Below the pieces are notes generated by a model. That model was not told where the DNA came from. It ran no database searches and saw only the letters and a program-made list of their open reading frames with translations. Made by a program: the position numbers and the translations under genes. 64,000 bases of DNA from Roseomonas gilardii subsp. gilardii (GTDB taxonomy: Bacteria > Pseudomonadota > Alphaproteobacteria > Acetobacterales > Acetobacteraceae), in contig NZ_CP095554.1 of NCBI RefSeq assembly GCF_023078375.1, positions 3,092,501 through 3,156,500 on the forward strand, read 5' to 3'. Every line of letters begins with the position of its first letter. Position 1 is the stretch's first letter. Positions 42,869-52,006 of the stretch are shown here, piece by piece.

Positions 42869-45009
42869 CTATCCATCGGGCTGCACCAATGGCAGTTTGC
42901 GAAGCCGCCTGCCGATTAGGTTGGCGACAGCATTTGCAACCGCAGCTCCAGCAGGCCCTGAGCCGCTTCACCGACGCCAAGATAGTTATCGCCGTTGCGG
43001 TTGATTAGATGAACGTCGATTTCCGGCGCTTCGGTGATGCGCAGGATCGGGTAGTTGTCCCAATCGGCGCTCCTAACCCTCATGCGGTCGAAGGCGACGG
43101 CTTCCATCAATGTCCAGCTTGCTGCCTGCACGATGCCGCCCTCGATCTGATTGCGCACGCCATCGGGATTGATGAGTTCTCCGCAATCGACCGTGGCGAC
43201 GATGCGCGTGATGTGGATCGCACCACTTTCGCCCGCCAGAGCCTCGGCCGCGAGGGCGACATAGGCTCCGTAATTGTTGAGTCGGGCAAAGCCGAAGCCC
43301 TTTCCGCGACCCGGCGAGACGAAGCCGGCCCAGCCGAAACGCTCCGCCGTGGTCTCAATGACGGCGCGGGCGCGGGCGTCCGTCAGGTGGTCGAGACGGA
43401 AGGCGACGGGATCTTTGCCCGTCATCTCCGCCAACTCGTCCATGAAGCCTTCTATGGCGACGACATTGGCGAAGGCTCCGAGGCTGCGCAGCGCCGACGA
43501 CCGTAGCGGGCCGCGCCGGACGAAGCGCGCGTCCACCCGAGCCGGGATGTCGTAATAGGGATCGGCATTGTAGCTGCCGCCGCCCGCCCATTGCGTGAAG
43601 CCGTCGAGGAAGGACGGCGCGATGGGCGGATCGATATGACGTGCCGCCAGAAGGCGGGCCGCGCCGCCGGGGCGCGAGGAATGCGGCGGGCTGGCGATGC
43701 GGCTCGACCATTCGGCAATGCGCCCGTTGGCGTCGAGCGCACCGGACATCTGCACCACCATCGCCGGGCCGTAAGGCGACCAGAGATGTTCGTCCTCGCG
43801 CATCCATTGCAGCCGGATCGGGCGGCCGGGGACGGCCATCGCGATCAGCGCCGCATCAGCTGCCGCGTCATCGGCGCCGTTGTGGCCGTAGCACCCCGCA
43901 CCTTCCATATGGATGCAGCGGATGCGGTTTTGTGGCAGACCGACCAGACCGGAAAGCGAGGAGCGCAGCGGATACATGCCCTGCGCATGGCTCCAGACCG
44001 TCAGGCGCTCGTCCGCGAACTGCGCCACCGCACAGCTCGGGCCGATTGACCCGTGCATGCGGTAGGGAACCTCATAGGTCGATGCGAGGCGTCGGCCGGA
44101 ACGACTATCAGGCTGTTCTCTCAGTCCGGCTTCCCGGCGGAGATAGGAAAACAGCGTGTCGTCGCCCGGCAAGGTTTCGCTTTCGCGCCATTCGGCGGCG
44201 GCTCGCAGATGCTCGGCCGCGCGGATCGCCTGTTCCTCGCGTTCGGCCATCACGGCAAGGAAACTTCCATTGCGCACGACCTGAACAACGCCGGGCAAAG
44301 AGGACACGCCCTCTGCACCCAACGCGGTGAGTGACGCGCTGTAGCTCGGTGGCCGCACGACACGGGCATGGAGCATGTCCGGCAGCCGAAGATCCTGCAC
44401 GAAGGCCGCGCCACCGGTGACTTTGGCCGGAAGGTCGGTGCGAGGCGTGGCCGTGCCCAGCAGCCGATAACCGGTCGGCTGTTTCAGCGTAACCGATCCA
44501 ATCGCAGGAATGGACATCTCGCCGGAGGCGATGATTTGCCAATAGGTGAGGTTTTCGGTGCCGCCATGGATGTTGCCATCCTGAACCGACAGGACCGATG
44601 CGCTGGTGCCCATGCGGCGGGCGGCCATAGCCAGCAGCATGGTGCGGGCTTCCGCCGCAGCCTGACGAACCGACATGCCGGTTCCGCGCATCGATGCGCT
44701 GGAATCGGTGAAGCCCTCGTTCGGGGCAAAGGCGGTATCGACCGGCGGGATGACGATGCGGGACATTTCCACGTCCAGCTCTTCCGCCGCGAGTTGGGCG
44801 ATAGCCGAGTTGAGACCCTGGCCCATCTCGATCCGGCCGATCAGGACATGCACCGTGCCATCGGCGTGGATTTCGATGCGGTCGTTGAAGCGGTTCGCGG
44901 TCGAGGTCGCTTGCGTCTGCGCCCTACCGCAGCCCGGCAAAGCGATCGACACTGCGAGCGCGCCACCGGCGGTCAGGAAAGCACGGCGGGATAGGCTATT
45001 CTCGCTCAT
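42869..45009 (-). CDS. Xanthine dehydrogenase-family molybdopterin-binding subunit, frameshifted near its end
   Basis: A periplasmic molybdenum hydroxylase large subunit of the isoquinoline oxidoreductase/aldehyde dehydrogenase type. A Tat signal (SRRAFLTAGGALAVSIALPG) leads into substrate and Moco domains (GRIEMGQGLNSAIAQLAAEE, GAGCYGHNGADDAAADAALI). The catalytic Glu lies in YLGVGEAAQG near residue 677. As read, the frame then ends at 42916 with unrelated residues. One more G at about 42957 would restore the normal tail (PAGAAVANAVANLIGRRLRK), which ends at 42869. The start overlaps the 2Fe-2S subunit stop by 4 bases. There is no FAD subunit, so electrons probably pass to a cytochrome. The substrate is unknown. 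Confidence 0.88.
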
Positions 45010-45470
45010 CGCGCCATCTCCCGCGCCGCCCGGCGGACAGCCTTCATGATGCGCGGGTAGGTGCCGCAGCGGCAGAGATTGCGCTCGAGCGCTTGCCGGA
45101 TGTCGTCATCGGTCGGGTCGGGATTGGCGTCCAGCAAAGCCTTGGCGGCCATGATGATCCCGGCCGTGCAAAAGCCGCATTGCGCGGCCTGTTGAGTGAG
45201 GAAGGCTTGCTGGAGCGGATGGAGTTTTTCGGCCGATCCGATGCCTTCAAGCGTTTCGACATCGGCCCCCGCCACATCGGCAAGCGGCACGACACAGGAC
45301 GGCACGGCTTTGCCGCCGACGATGACCCGGCAGGAGCCGCATTGCGCCTTGCCGCAGCCGAATTTCGGGCTGTTCAGCCCGAAATCGTTGCGCAGCACAT
45401 AGAGAAGCGGCGTGTCGCCATCCGCAGCAGCGGTCACCATTTCCCCGTTGAGGCGGAAGCGGGTCGCCAT
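45006..45470 (-). CDS. 2Fe-2S subunit of the molybdenum hydroxylase
   Basis: A 154-residue iron-sulfur subunit with two clusters: a plant-type ferredoxin fold with KFGCGKAQCGSCRVIVGG and a later Cys (AVPSC), and the helical domain with QCGFCTAGIIMAAKALL and RNLCRCGTYPRIMKAV. It has no signal peptide and would be exported with the Tat-tagged large subunit as a pre-formed complex. It lies 5 bases after the metallo-hydrolase gene. Confidence 0.94.
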   Translation of the reverse strand: MATRFRLNGEMVTAAADGDTPLLYVLRNDFGLNSPKFGCGKAQCGSCRVIVGGKAVPSCVVPLADVAGADVETLEGIGSAEKLHPLQQAFLTQQAAQCGFCTAGIIMAAKALLDANPDPTDDDIRQALERNLCRCGTYPRIMKAVRRAAREMAR

Positions 45471-45475
45471 CGCGC

Positions 45476-46474
45476 CTATCCGAACTGCGGAATCCAGGGC
45501 GCGGGAACGAAGGCGAAGCCGTCGCCCTCGCGGCGGATGTAACCATGGGCCGGGAATGGGAAGTGATAGCCGGCGATATGCAGCCGATCGGCGGCAGCAC
45601 GGTCGAGCAGTCGTCGGCGCGTCTCGGCCGCCATGGCACGATCCATATCGAAGACGGGTTGCCAATCGGGGTGGCGCACGAAGAGCGCCGGGTTGTTAGC
45701 CACGTCGCCGATCACCAGCAGACCGTCATTGCCCGAGGCGATCTGATAGACGGTATGGCCCGGCGCGTGGCCATGGGCCGGAATCGCGGTGATGCCAGGA
45801 ATGATCTCCTGTTCGCCGGCGATGCGCACGATGTCATTGGAGACGGGACCAAGCACACGAACGGCATTGGAGAAGAAGGGTTTTGCTCCGTCCGGCGCAC
45901 GGCCAGCCGTCGCCTCGTCGAGCCAATAGTTCAGCTCGCCCGCCGGCGCGTGGATGGTCGCGTTCGGGAACAGCAGATCGCCGGAGGCGGTGCGCAGCCC
46001 GGTGATGTGATCGGGATGCAGATGGGTCAGCAGCACGACATCGACGGATGCCGGGTCGATGCCGGCGGCGGCCAGGCCCGCAGGCAGGCGTCCGGCGGTC
46101 GGGCCGAAGAAACCGGCTGCGCCTGCGTCGATGGAGACCGTATGCCGCCCGGTCTCGACGATCAGCGTTGTGAAGGTGATCGGGAAGCGGTCGGTTGGCT
46201 GGAAGGTGTGGGACAGTGCCGCCTGCACATCGGACAATTCGGCATTGGTGACGACACGCTCCAGCGGCGGCCCGGCGAAGCCGCCATCCTGAATGGCCGT
46301 GAGGGTGAAATCGCCAACCCGGTAGCGATAGACACCAAGATTGACGAGGCGGTCTGCTGGCGAGGTTGCTTCCTGCGCCACGGCAACCCCACCTGACAGG
46401 AGGTCGCCGGTTATGGTGGCGGCAGCCATCAAGCCTGCCAGCTTGAGATGTTTGCGTTTCAACAGATCGGTCAT
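45476..46474 (-). CDS. MBL-fold metallo-hydrolase, exported
   Basis: A 332-residue metallo-beta-lactamase-fold hydrolase. The N-terminus is signal-like (HLKLAGLMAAATITGDLL, ending VAVAQ). The zinc motif is LLTHLHPDHITGL, with later His in IPAHGHAPGHTVY and Asp in LLVIGDVANNP. This group includes lactonases and similar esterases; the substrate is not predictable. The start overlaps the isochorismatase-fold gene stop by 4 bases. Confidence 0.88.
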   Translation of the reverse strand: MTDLLKRKHLKLAGLMAAATITGDLLSGGVAVAQEATSPADRLVNLGVYRYRVGDFTLTAIQDGGFAGPPLERVVTNAELSDVQAALSHTFQPTDRFPITFTTLIVETGRHTVSIDAGAAGFFGPTAGRLPAGLAAAGIDPASVDVVLLTHLHPDHITGLRTASGDLLFPNATIHAPAGELNYWLDEATAGRAPDGAKPFFSNAVRVLGPVSNDIVRIAGEQEIIPGITAIPAHGHAPGHTVYQIASGNDGLLVIGDVANNPALFVRHPDWQPVFDMDRAMAAETRRRLLDRAAADRLHIAGYHFPFPAHGYIRREGDGFAFVPAPWIPQFG

Positions 46475-47181
46475 GCGCTACTCCAATCTCTGAGGAATTG
46501 TTCAGTGGTGATGTGATGTCCGAAGTGATGGACAACGTCGGTGAGGACGTGATCGCGCTGCGCGGCCGTAAAGGCGGGAGCGGCGTCGCTTATGACTGTC
46601 GCTTCGTATCCAAGGTCATGTGCATGGCGAAGCGTGGACTCCACGCAGACATGTAACGCGAAGCCCAGAAGGTAGATTTGATCTATCCGGTTGTTGCGAA
46701 GATAGGCGTCCAAGTTTGAATTGGTGAGAACGCTCGCCCCCGAACGTCCCGCGACAACGAACTCGCCTTTTGCGGGGGTGAAGGGTTCGGGAAACGCGAC
46801 CCGCTGGGGGTCACGCCACGTCCCGGCTCGTGGGATCGCTCCCCGAAGCCCGGCCTTGTTCTTACCGCCTCCGAAAATTTCATAGGTGGGGTCATCAACA
46901 AGTGAGAGACCGGCATGAACGACAGGAAATCCGCCATGTCTTGCCCTCTCGATGAGCCGCGCTGCATTGCGAACCGCTTCGTCGAGTTGGGGCCGATCCT
47001 CCATTAGTCGATTGAGGGGGGCCGTTGGCTCCAACCATTCATTCTGAAACTCGATGAAAATTAGCGCGCTTCGGGAGCGGTCAATGGCAGAACCAGTCGG
47101 TTCGGCGCGCGCCAAGGTGGACGGTAAAGCTGTCGCGGCCAGTGCCGCGCCAGCAAGTTTGAGGTGTTCTCTTCGGTTCAC
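46471..47181 (-). CDS. Isochorismatase-family cysteine hydrolase, exported
   Basis: A 236-residue protein with a Tat-like signal (MNRREHLKLAGAALAATALP) and an isochorismatase-like domain. The catalytic triad candidates are Asp/Glu in ALIFIEFQNEWLEP (Glu where Asp is usual), Lys in the central region, and Cys in GFALHVCVESTLRHAHDLGY. Members hydrolyse amides, ureas or vinyl ethers. The change of the usual Asp in the DxQ motif to Glu-Phe-Gln is notable. It is coupled to the metallo-hydrolase gene. Confidence 0.85.
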   Translation of the reverse strand: MNRREHLKLAGAALAATALPSTLARAEPTGSAIDRSRSALIFIEFQNEWLEPTAPLNRLMEDRPQLDEAVRNAARLIERARHGGFPVVHAGLSLVDDPTYEIFGGGKNKAGLRGAIPRAGTWRDPQRVAFPEPFTPAKGEFVVAGRSGASVLTNSNLDAYLRNNRIDQIYLLGFALHVCVESTLRHAHDLGYEATVISDAAPAFTAAQRDHVLTDVVHHFGHHITTEQFLRDWSSA

Positions 47182-47231
47182 GCCGGTTCCTTGAAATCAA
47201 CGGTATGGGGAAATCGGTTGTCGGCTGATCG

Positions 47232-47921
47232 TTACGAAGCGCGCAGCGAGTGACCGCTTTCGACGAGCCAGGAATCGTGCAGCCATTTCTCCGTGCCGCG
47301 ACGGCCTGGGAAGGTGATCCAGTTGATGTCGCGCTCGAACACCATGACCTTACGGTCGGCTCCGACGATGACCCACATCCAGAGGCCATCGGCGCTGTTG
47401 CGCATCTTCACCTTCATACCGGTCAGCGTCAGATCTTCCGTGCGGCCATCGCGGGTGACGCTCAGCGGCTCGTCATGCGGCTCGATCCAACTAATCTTCA
47501 TTCCCGGCAGCAGGTCCGGCGCGGCGTTGCGCAGGAAATCCATGGCAATGGCCTGGGTTTCCTCGCGTGACGGCAGTTGACCGCCGACCAGATCGAGGTC
47601 GATCCGCGCGAAGCCTTTGAGGCGGCCGCCATTGCCGATCACCGTGCTGAAATGCTCGCCGCCGAGCGCGGCGTTGCGCCCGTCGACCCGCTCATAGCGG
47701 ACAAGTTCCGCCCCTTGCCGGTCGACGGTGACGGCGCGGCGGGCGACCTCGTGATAGCCGTCCGGCATGAACGTGTTGGCGATCGTAGCGGCAGGCTGCG
47801 TTGCGGTGACGGATGCGGTCATGGCTCTTCCTTTCGTTGTGTCTGCGAGCGCGATGGTGGCGGCGCTGCCCGCGACAAGGGCGAATGCAGCAAGCAAGGT
47901 GGCAGGACGGATGCGGGGCAT
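47232..47921 (-). CDS. Exported hypothetical protein of the cargo operon
   Basis: A 229-residue protein with a signal peptide (LLAAFALVAGSAATIALA). The mature part has mixed beta-rich sequence (GYHEVARRAVTVDRQGAELV, GLWMWVIVGADRKVMVFERD). No family is recognised, though the fold could be PepSY- or lipoprotein-like. It lies 13 bases after the MFS gene and 50 before the isochorismatase-fold gene, all on one strand, so it belongs to the same cargo operon and is likely periplasmic. Confidence 0.68.
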   Translation of the reverse strand: MPRIRPATLLAAFALVAGSAATIALADTTKGRAMTASVTATQPAATIANTFMPDGYHEVARRAVTVDRQGAELVRYERVDGRNAALGGEHFSTVIGNGGRLKGFARIDLDLVGGQLPSREETQAIAMDFLRNAAPDLLPGMKISWIEPHDEPLSVTRDGRTEDLTLTGMKVKMRNSADGLWMWVIVGADRKVMVFERDINWITFPGRRGTEKWLHDSWLVESGHSLRAS

Positions 47922-47934
47922 GGCGAGGTCTCCT

Positions 47935-49137
47935 TCAGCTAGGGCGAGAGGGGTGAGGCGGGCGGATGCCAATGGTGAGAATGATGATGGCCGTGAGCAG
48001 CAGCACGGCAGGCAACAGCAGGAGCGGGACGATGCCGATCCCGGCGAGGGCCTGGGCGATGGGTGGTGCGAAGCTAGCCCCGAGGAACAGCGCGAAACTG
48101 TAGATGGCAAGCGCAAGGCCGCGATTGGCGTTGGTTGCGCGTCCGGCGACGGTCGCGATCAAGCCGGGCACGGCGAAGGCGACGCCTGCCGAGAGGATGG
48201 CGCTGGCCACCATGATCGCGGCGGGTGAAGCAAAGGCCCCGATGCCGATCGCCAACGCCGCGAGCGCAAGGCCGAGACGGGCCGTGACCGGAGCGCCGAA
48301 GCGTCGCGTCACCGGCGCCGCCGCGAAGGTGAGCAGCAGCGGCGGCAGGCCGATCAGCCGCACAGTCTGAAGATCGACCCCGATGCCCGGCCCGAACGCC
48401 TGCATCCCGCTGTAGAAGGAGACGAAGCCGAACAGCACGGTGACGGCCGCCGCCCATGCCGCGACGATGCATCGATCGCCCAAGAGCGATGTAAGACGAT
48501 TGCCGTCTGCGGTATTTCCGGCGGAGGTCGCGGCGTTCTTCGACGCGACGACGAGATAGAGACCCGCCGCGCCGAGCAGATAAAGCGGCGCAAGCTCGAA
48601 CATGATGACGGACAGGCTGCTGCCAGTCTGGACCGCGAAGAGTTGGGACAACGGGGCGGCCCCGAGGAAGGCGAAGCTCATCAGCGACACGCCGATGGGG
48701 CGTTGGGCTGGCGGTAATTCTTCCGTGACGAGCGAAAGGGCGACGGGCGGGAAAATCGAGGCCGCAAGCCCTTGAGCCGCCCGACCAGCCAGAAGAAGCC
48801 CGAAGCTGCTGGCGATGCCAACCAGCGCCGTTGCAACCGCCGTTACCACGAGACCGATCAGCACCATGCGCTTCCGGCCATAGCGATCAGAGAGAGGGCC
48901 GAGAGCCAGAAAGCCGACGGCATAGGCTACGCCGAAGGCCGTGCCGATCAGTGCCGCGTTCCCAGGCTCGATGTTGAAGCTGGCAGCGATCCCGGCGACC
49001 ATCGGGATCGTCACATAGAGCTGCCCCACCACGATGAAGCCGCAGGCCATCAGCAGCGCCAGCAGCACGATATGGCGGCCGGTCAGCGGGCTTGGTTCAG
49101 ACTGTAACATTACGTTAGCTGTAGATTGAGATGACAT
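47935..49137 (-). CDS. MFS transporter of the cargo block
   Basis: A 400-residue, 12-helix major facilitator. The loop 2-3 motif is GPLSDRYGRKRMVLIG, and helix 1 begins IVLLALLMACGFIVVGQLYV. It resembles the YgaY/AraJ-like drug or metabolite efflux group. It is preceded by the MerR gene 20 bases upstream and followed by exported enzymes, so it may import the substrate or export the product of the periplasmic reactions. Confidence 0.88.
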   Translation of the reverse strand: MSSQSTANVMLQSEPSPLTGRHIVLLALLMACGFIVVGQLYVTIPMVAGIAASFNIEPGNAALIGTAFGVAYAVGFLALGPLSDRYGRKRMVLIGLVVTAVATALVGIASSFGLLLAGRAAQGLAASIFPPVALSLVTEELPPAQRPIGVSLMSFAFLGAAPLSQLFAVQTGSSLSVIMFELAPLYLLGAAGLYLVVASKNAATSAGNTADGNRLTSLLGDRCIVAAWAAAVTVLFGFVSFYSGMQAFGPGIGVDLQTVRLIGLPPLLLTFAAAPVTRRFGAPVTARLGLALAALAIGIGAFASPAAIMVASAILSAGVAFAVPGLIATVAGRATNANRGLALAIYSFALFLGASFAPPIAQALAGIGIVPLLLLPAVLLLTAIIILTIGIRPPHPSRPS

Positions 49138-49157
49138 TTGTTCCTGTCCTCAGCCCT

Positions 49158-49535
49158 TTATCCCTGCTTCGCTTCCGCGATCAGGTCTTGCATACGGGCA
49201 ATGTTGGTTTCGACGTCGCGCTTGAATGCGGTCAGTTCAGATAGCTGGGCATCGGCCTTGGTGAGCTGGGTCTGAAGAATCTCCAGCACCTTTTCCTTGC
49301 CCTTGATGCCGCTCGCATCCTCGAAATAGAGGTCGATGACGGCAGCGATCTCGTCGAGGCTGAGGCCAAGACGCTTCAGGGCGGCGATCTTCTCCAGCCG
49401 CTTGACCGAGACCTCATCGTAATAGCGATAGCCCACGCCCTCACGCTCGGCTGGTTTCACCAGTCCGAGGCGCTCGTAGTAATGGATCGTGCGATGGCTG
49501 ACCTTCGCGCGCTCCGATAGCTCTCCGATCTGCAT
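49158..49535 (-). CDS. MerR-family transcriptional regulator
   Basis: A 125-residue MerR protein. The N-terminal winged helix is MQIGELSERAKVSHRTIHYY followed by ERLGLVKPAER; a dimerisation coiled coil follows (LEILQTQLTKADAQLSELTA). No cysteine cluster for metal binding is present, so it probably senses an organic ligand. It is the first gene of the cargo operon and likely controls the MFS gene and enzymes after it. The ATG at 49535 is the family start. Confidence 0.88.
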   Translation of the reverse strand: MQIGELSERAKVSHRTIHYYERLGLVKPAEREGVGYRYYDEVSVKRLEKIAALKRLGLSLDEIAAVIDLYFEDASGIKGKEKVLEILQTQLTKADAQLSELTAFKRDVETNIARMQDLIAEAKQG

Positions 49536-49553
49536 AAGGGATGACAAAAGCAC

Positions 49554-49590
49554 ACCTACATAAACCTGACGTTGGGTGTAGATTTATGTC
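49554..49590. promoter_or_regulatory. Putative MerR operator/promoter of the cargo operon
   Basis: The 100-base gap before merR has an AT-rich stretch with CTACA (49556-49560) and TGTAG (49577-49581) flanking the near-dyad ACCTGACGTTGGGT (49564-49577). MerR proteins bind dyads placed between the -35 and -10 elements. The assignment rests on position and symmetry only. Confidence 0.4.
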
Positions 49591-49638
49591 GTAAAGGCCG
49601 AAAAGTCAATCGTGGCACTTAGAACGGTCGAGTGACCC

Positions 49639-51693
49639 CTAAATCCCCAGTCCCCTCTGCCGCCCCAACTGCCACGACACCGATCCACCCTGCACGACGC
49701 CCATGACCTCACGGCCGAGCTGACGGTCGATGACGGGCCGCCACGGAACGAGCGTGAACTCGTGGCTCTGCTCGACCATGGCGAACTTGCCGCTGGAGAG
49801 CTGCACCGTGCCGGTGAACTTGCCGCTGACCGTCTCGCCGTCCTTTGTCGCGCGGAACGGCAGCCCCTTGGTCGCAGCGATCTCTCCGCCGACGCGGGCG
49901 ACCTCGCGCTCGCGCAGGGTGGCAAGAAGGTTGCGGCGATAGGCGATGCTGCCATTGGGCTGGCGGGCCGCATCTCCACGGTCGATGTGGTGCTCGCGGC
50001 GGCGGTCCATCGCGTCGCGGACCTGCTGACCGAAGCCGGAGGGCGCGAGATCCGATGTCTCGGCCGAGACCATCCGCCGATCGAGCCAGGTCGCACCATC
50101 CGCGCCGATCTGCTGTTCGAGGCGGGGGACCGAGAGGATGCGGATATTGGCCTGCCGGTTGCGGCCGGCGTCATAGGCGGCGGCGCGGCTCTCGAAGTCT
50201 TGCGGGATACGCCATTGGTCGGCGTCGATCCGCTCGACGATGCCGGCGCGGCGCAAGGCCTCCAGCCGGCGAACATGAGCATCGACATAGCCCTGATAGT
50301 CGCCGCCCGGAACGCGCCCCTCAAATTTGGCCTGCTCCAGATGGCGGCTCGGCCGATAGGCGCCGCCCTCGGCGATGGCGGCAATCGCGCGGTCGGAGGG
50401 ACGGCTTGCCGTATCGGGCGGCCCGATCTCGACGACGCTGCCGATCCGCGCGTCCGCGACGCGGGCGGGGTCGATCCCGGCGACATGGTGGGTGCGGCCG
50501 TCGATCCCGTCCACCACGAGGGTCAGGTTCTCGCCCAGCTCGTCGGTCAGATATTTGTCCACCACGCGGCCGGTGATCGGGATTTCGGGCGCGGCGTCGT
50601 GAATCTGGAAGGTCATCGGATCGCGCTCCAGGCCATCGGCTTTCAGCGCCTTGTGCATGGTGCGGATGATGTCGCCGCGCTCGCCCATTTCGCGCAGGGT
50701 CGGTTCCATCCGCGCGCTCATTTCCCAGACACCAGGCGCGTGCTCGGTGGCGAGGCCCATCTTCTCCAGCCTGGCGAGACGGCGGAGGCGGAGCGTCCGG
50801 TTGAACTGCCGCTGCGCGTCGGCCGGCTCATGGCGTAGATCGAGGAAGCGGTCTTCGGCTTCTTCGGTCATGGCGCGGTCGATGCGGGTGAAGCGGTCCT
50901 GGCCGATCTCGGCGGACAGCTTGCGGCTCTGCTCTATCTCGGTGACGGGGCCAAGCTCCAGCGTCGTCAACTCACTCGCCCGCTCGCGGATACCGTTGGC
51001 GAGATAGTCGCCGTTGATGACAAGGTTCTCGCCCATGTCGTCCTTGCCGCGCACGATGACATGGACATGGGGATGGCCGGTATTGTGGTGATTGACCGCG
51101 ACCCAATCGAGCTTCGTGCCGAGGTCGGCTTCGACCCGGCTCATCAGGTCGCGGGTGTGTTCGGTCAGGTCGGTCAGGTCCGCGCCGTCCTCCGGCGAGA
51201 CGATGAACCGGAACTGGTGGCGATCGTCCGCGCCGCGCTCGACGAAGGCTGCGCCATCCGCGCGATCCTCGGTCGCGGAATAGAGCTGGCCGCGCTCGCC
51301 GTCGCGCGAGGTGCCGTTGCGCTGGATATAGCGCAGATGGGCGGCGGATTTCCCGTTCCGGCCCGCGCCCTGAACATAACGGGTCTTGACGACGACGCGG
51401 CGCATTCCCGGCGCGCTGTGTTTCCAACCGCCCGACAGCGCGCGGGCGCGCACGAAGGTCGCGCCGCGCCCGCGCTTGAGGCCCGGCCCGCCGCTCGTTC
51501 GCGCGGCCTTGCCGCCCTTGGCGGTTGCCGACGATCTGGGGCGCGGCGTGGATGACCGTGACGGGCTGTTGCTATGCTGGCGGGCGAGCTTCTTCGCCTG
51601 CGTGAGAAAGCTCTTCGCCTTGCCGAGCCTGGGGGCATCGGCGCGGATGCGGCCGGGTCTGGGACGAAAGCGGTTCTCGTCGTCGGCGCTCAC
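49639..51693 (-). CDS. Relaxase/mobilisation nuclease with DUF3363 domain (RlxS-like)
   Basis: A 684-residue VirD2/RlxS-type relaxase. A basic, Ser/Pro-rich N-terminus is followed by the relaxase core with the three-His metal site: VNHHNTGHPHVHVIVRG (about residues 195-212). The DUF3363 C-terminal region includes DLAPSGFGQQVRDAMDRRRE. It nicks oriT, stays bound to the 5' end and pilots the strand through TraG. The start is a GTG at 51693. It is the last gene of the excisionase-to-relaxase operon. The 313-base gap upstream of it holds the candidate oriT. Confidence 0.93.
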   Translation of the reverse strand: MSADDENRFRPRPGRIRADAPRLGKAKSFLTQAKKLARQHSNSPSRSSTPRPRSSATAKGGKAARTSGGPGLKRGRGATFVRARALSGGWKHSAPGMRRVVVKTRYVQGAGRNGKSAAHLRYIQRNGTSRDGERGQLYSATEDRADGAAFVERGADDRHQFRFIVSPEDGADLTDLTEHTRDLMSRVEADLGTKLDWVAVNHHNTGHPHVHVIVRGKDDMGENLVINGDYLANGIRERASELTTLELGPVTEIEQSRKLSAEIGQDRFTRIDRAMTEEAEDRFLDLRHEPADAQRQFNRTLRLRRLARLEKMGLATEHAPGVWEMSARMEPTLREMGERGDIIRTMHKALKADGLERDPMTFQIHDAAPEIPITGRVVDKYLTDELGENLTLVVDGIDGRTHHVAGIDPARVADARIGSVVEIGPPDTASRPSDRAIAAIAEGGAYRPSRHLEQAKFEGRVPGGDYQGYVDAHVRRLEALRRAGIVERIDADQWRIPQDFESRAAAYDAGRNRQANIRILSVPRLEQQIGADGATWLDRRMVSAETSDLAPSGFGQQVRDAMDRRREHHIDRGDAARQPNGSIAYRRNLLATLREREVARVGGEIAATKGLPFRATKDGETVSGKFTGTVQLSSGKFAMVEQSHEFTLVPWRPVIDRQLGREVMGVVQGGSVSWQLGRQRGLGI

Positions 51694-51860
51694 GGATGCG
51701 CCTCCGGCCGGAAACGACGGAAACAGGCCGATTTCGGCCTATGGTGCCACTTCAAACCCAGCAAAGCCAAGGTGTTGCGCCGATCAGCGGCACGCCGCAT
51801 CCAAAACCACGGTGCCGGAAACCGCGCCCCGAAACAGTGTGCAGACAAGGGCTTGCCCTG

Positions 51861-51900
51861 AAACCGGCCCGACAGGGTGCCGGTTTCCTTTATCTTGCCC
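51861..51900. other. Candidate origin of transfer (oriT)
   Basis: An 8-bp perfect inverted repeat, AAACCGGC (51861-51868) and GCCGGTTT (51879-51886), is followed after 4 bases by TATCTTGCCC (51891-51900). The RP4/Ti nic core is TATCCTGCC, and in RP4 it also lies a few bases after an inverted repeat. The site is between the relaxase gene and its operon partners, the usual place. Beyond this, the 51694-52006 gap shows no gene. Confidence 0.55.
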
Positions 51901-52006
51901 TCCGCCCTTTCTGACCTTCCTGCGCTTCCTGCCAGCAATACAGCCAGGCGCGACCCTGCCTGACAGGACACCGGACCAGACGCAAGCGAACGCGATAACG
52001 TCATGC

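Noticed and set aside
42685-42876. A 63-codon frame between the LysR gene and the molybdenum hydroxylase gene
   Set aside because: It has no family match or good ribosome site and overlaps the natural 3' end of the molybdenum hydroxylase gene after frame repair.
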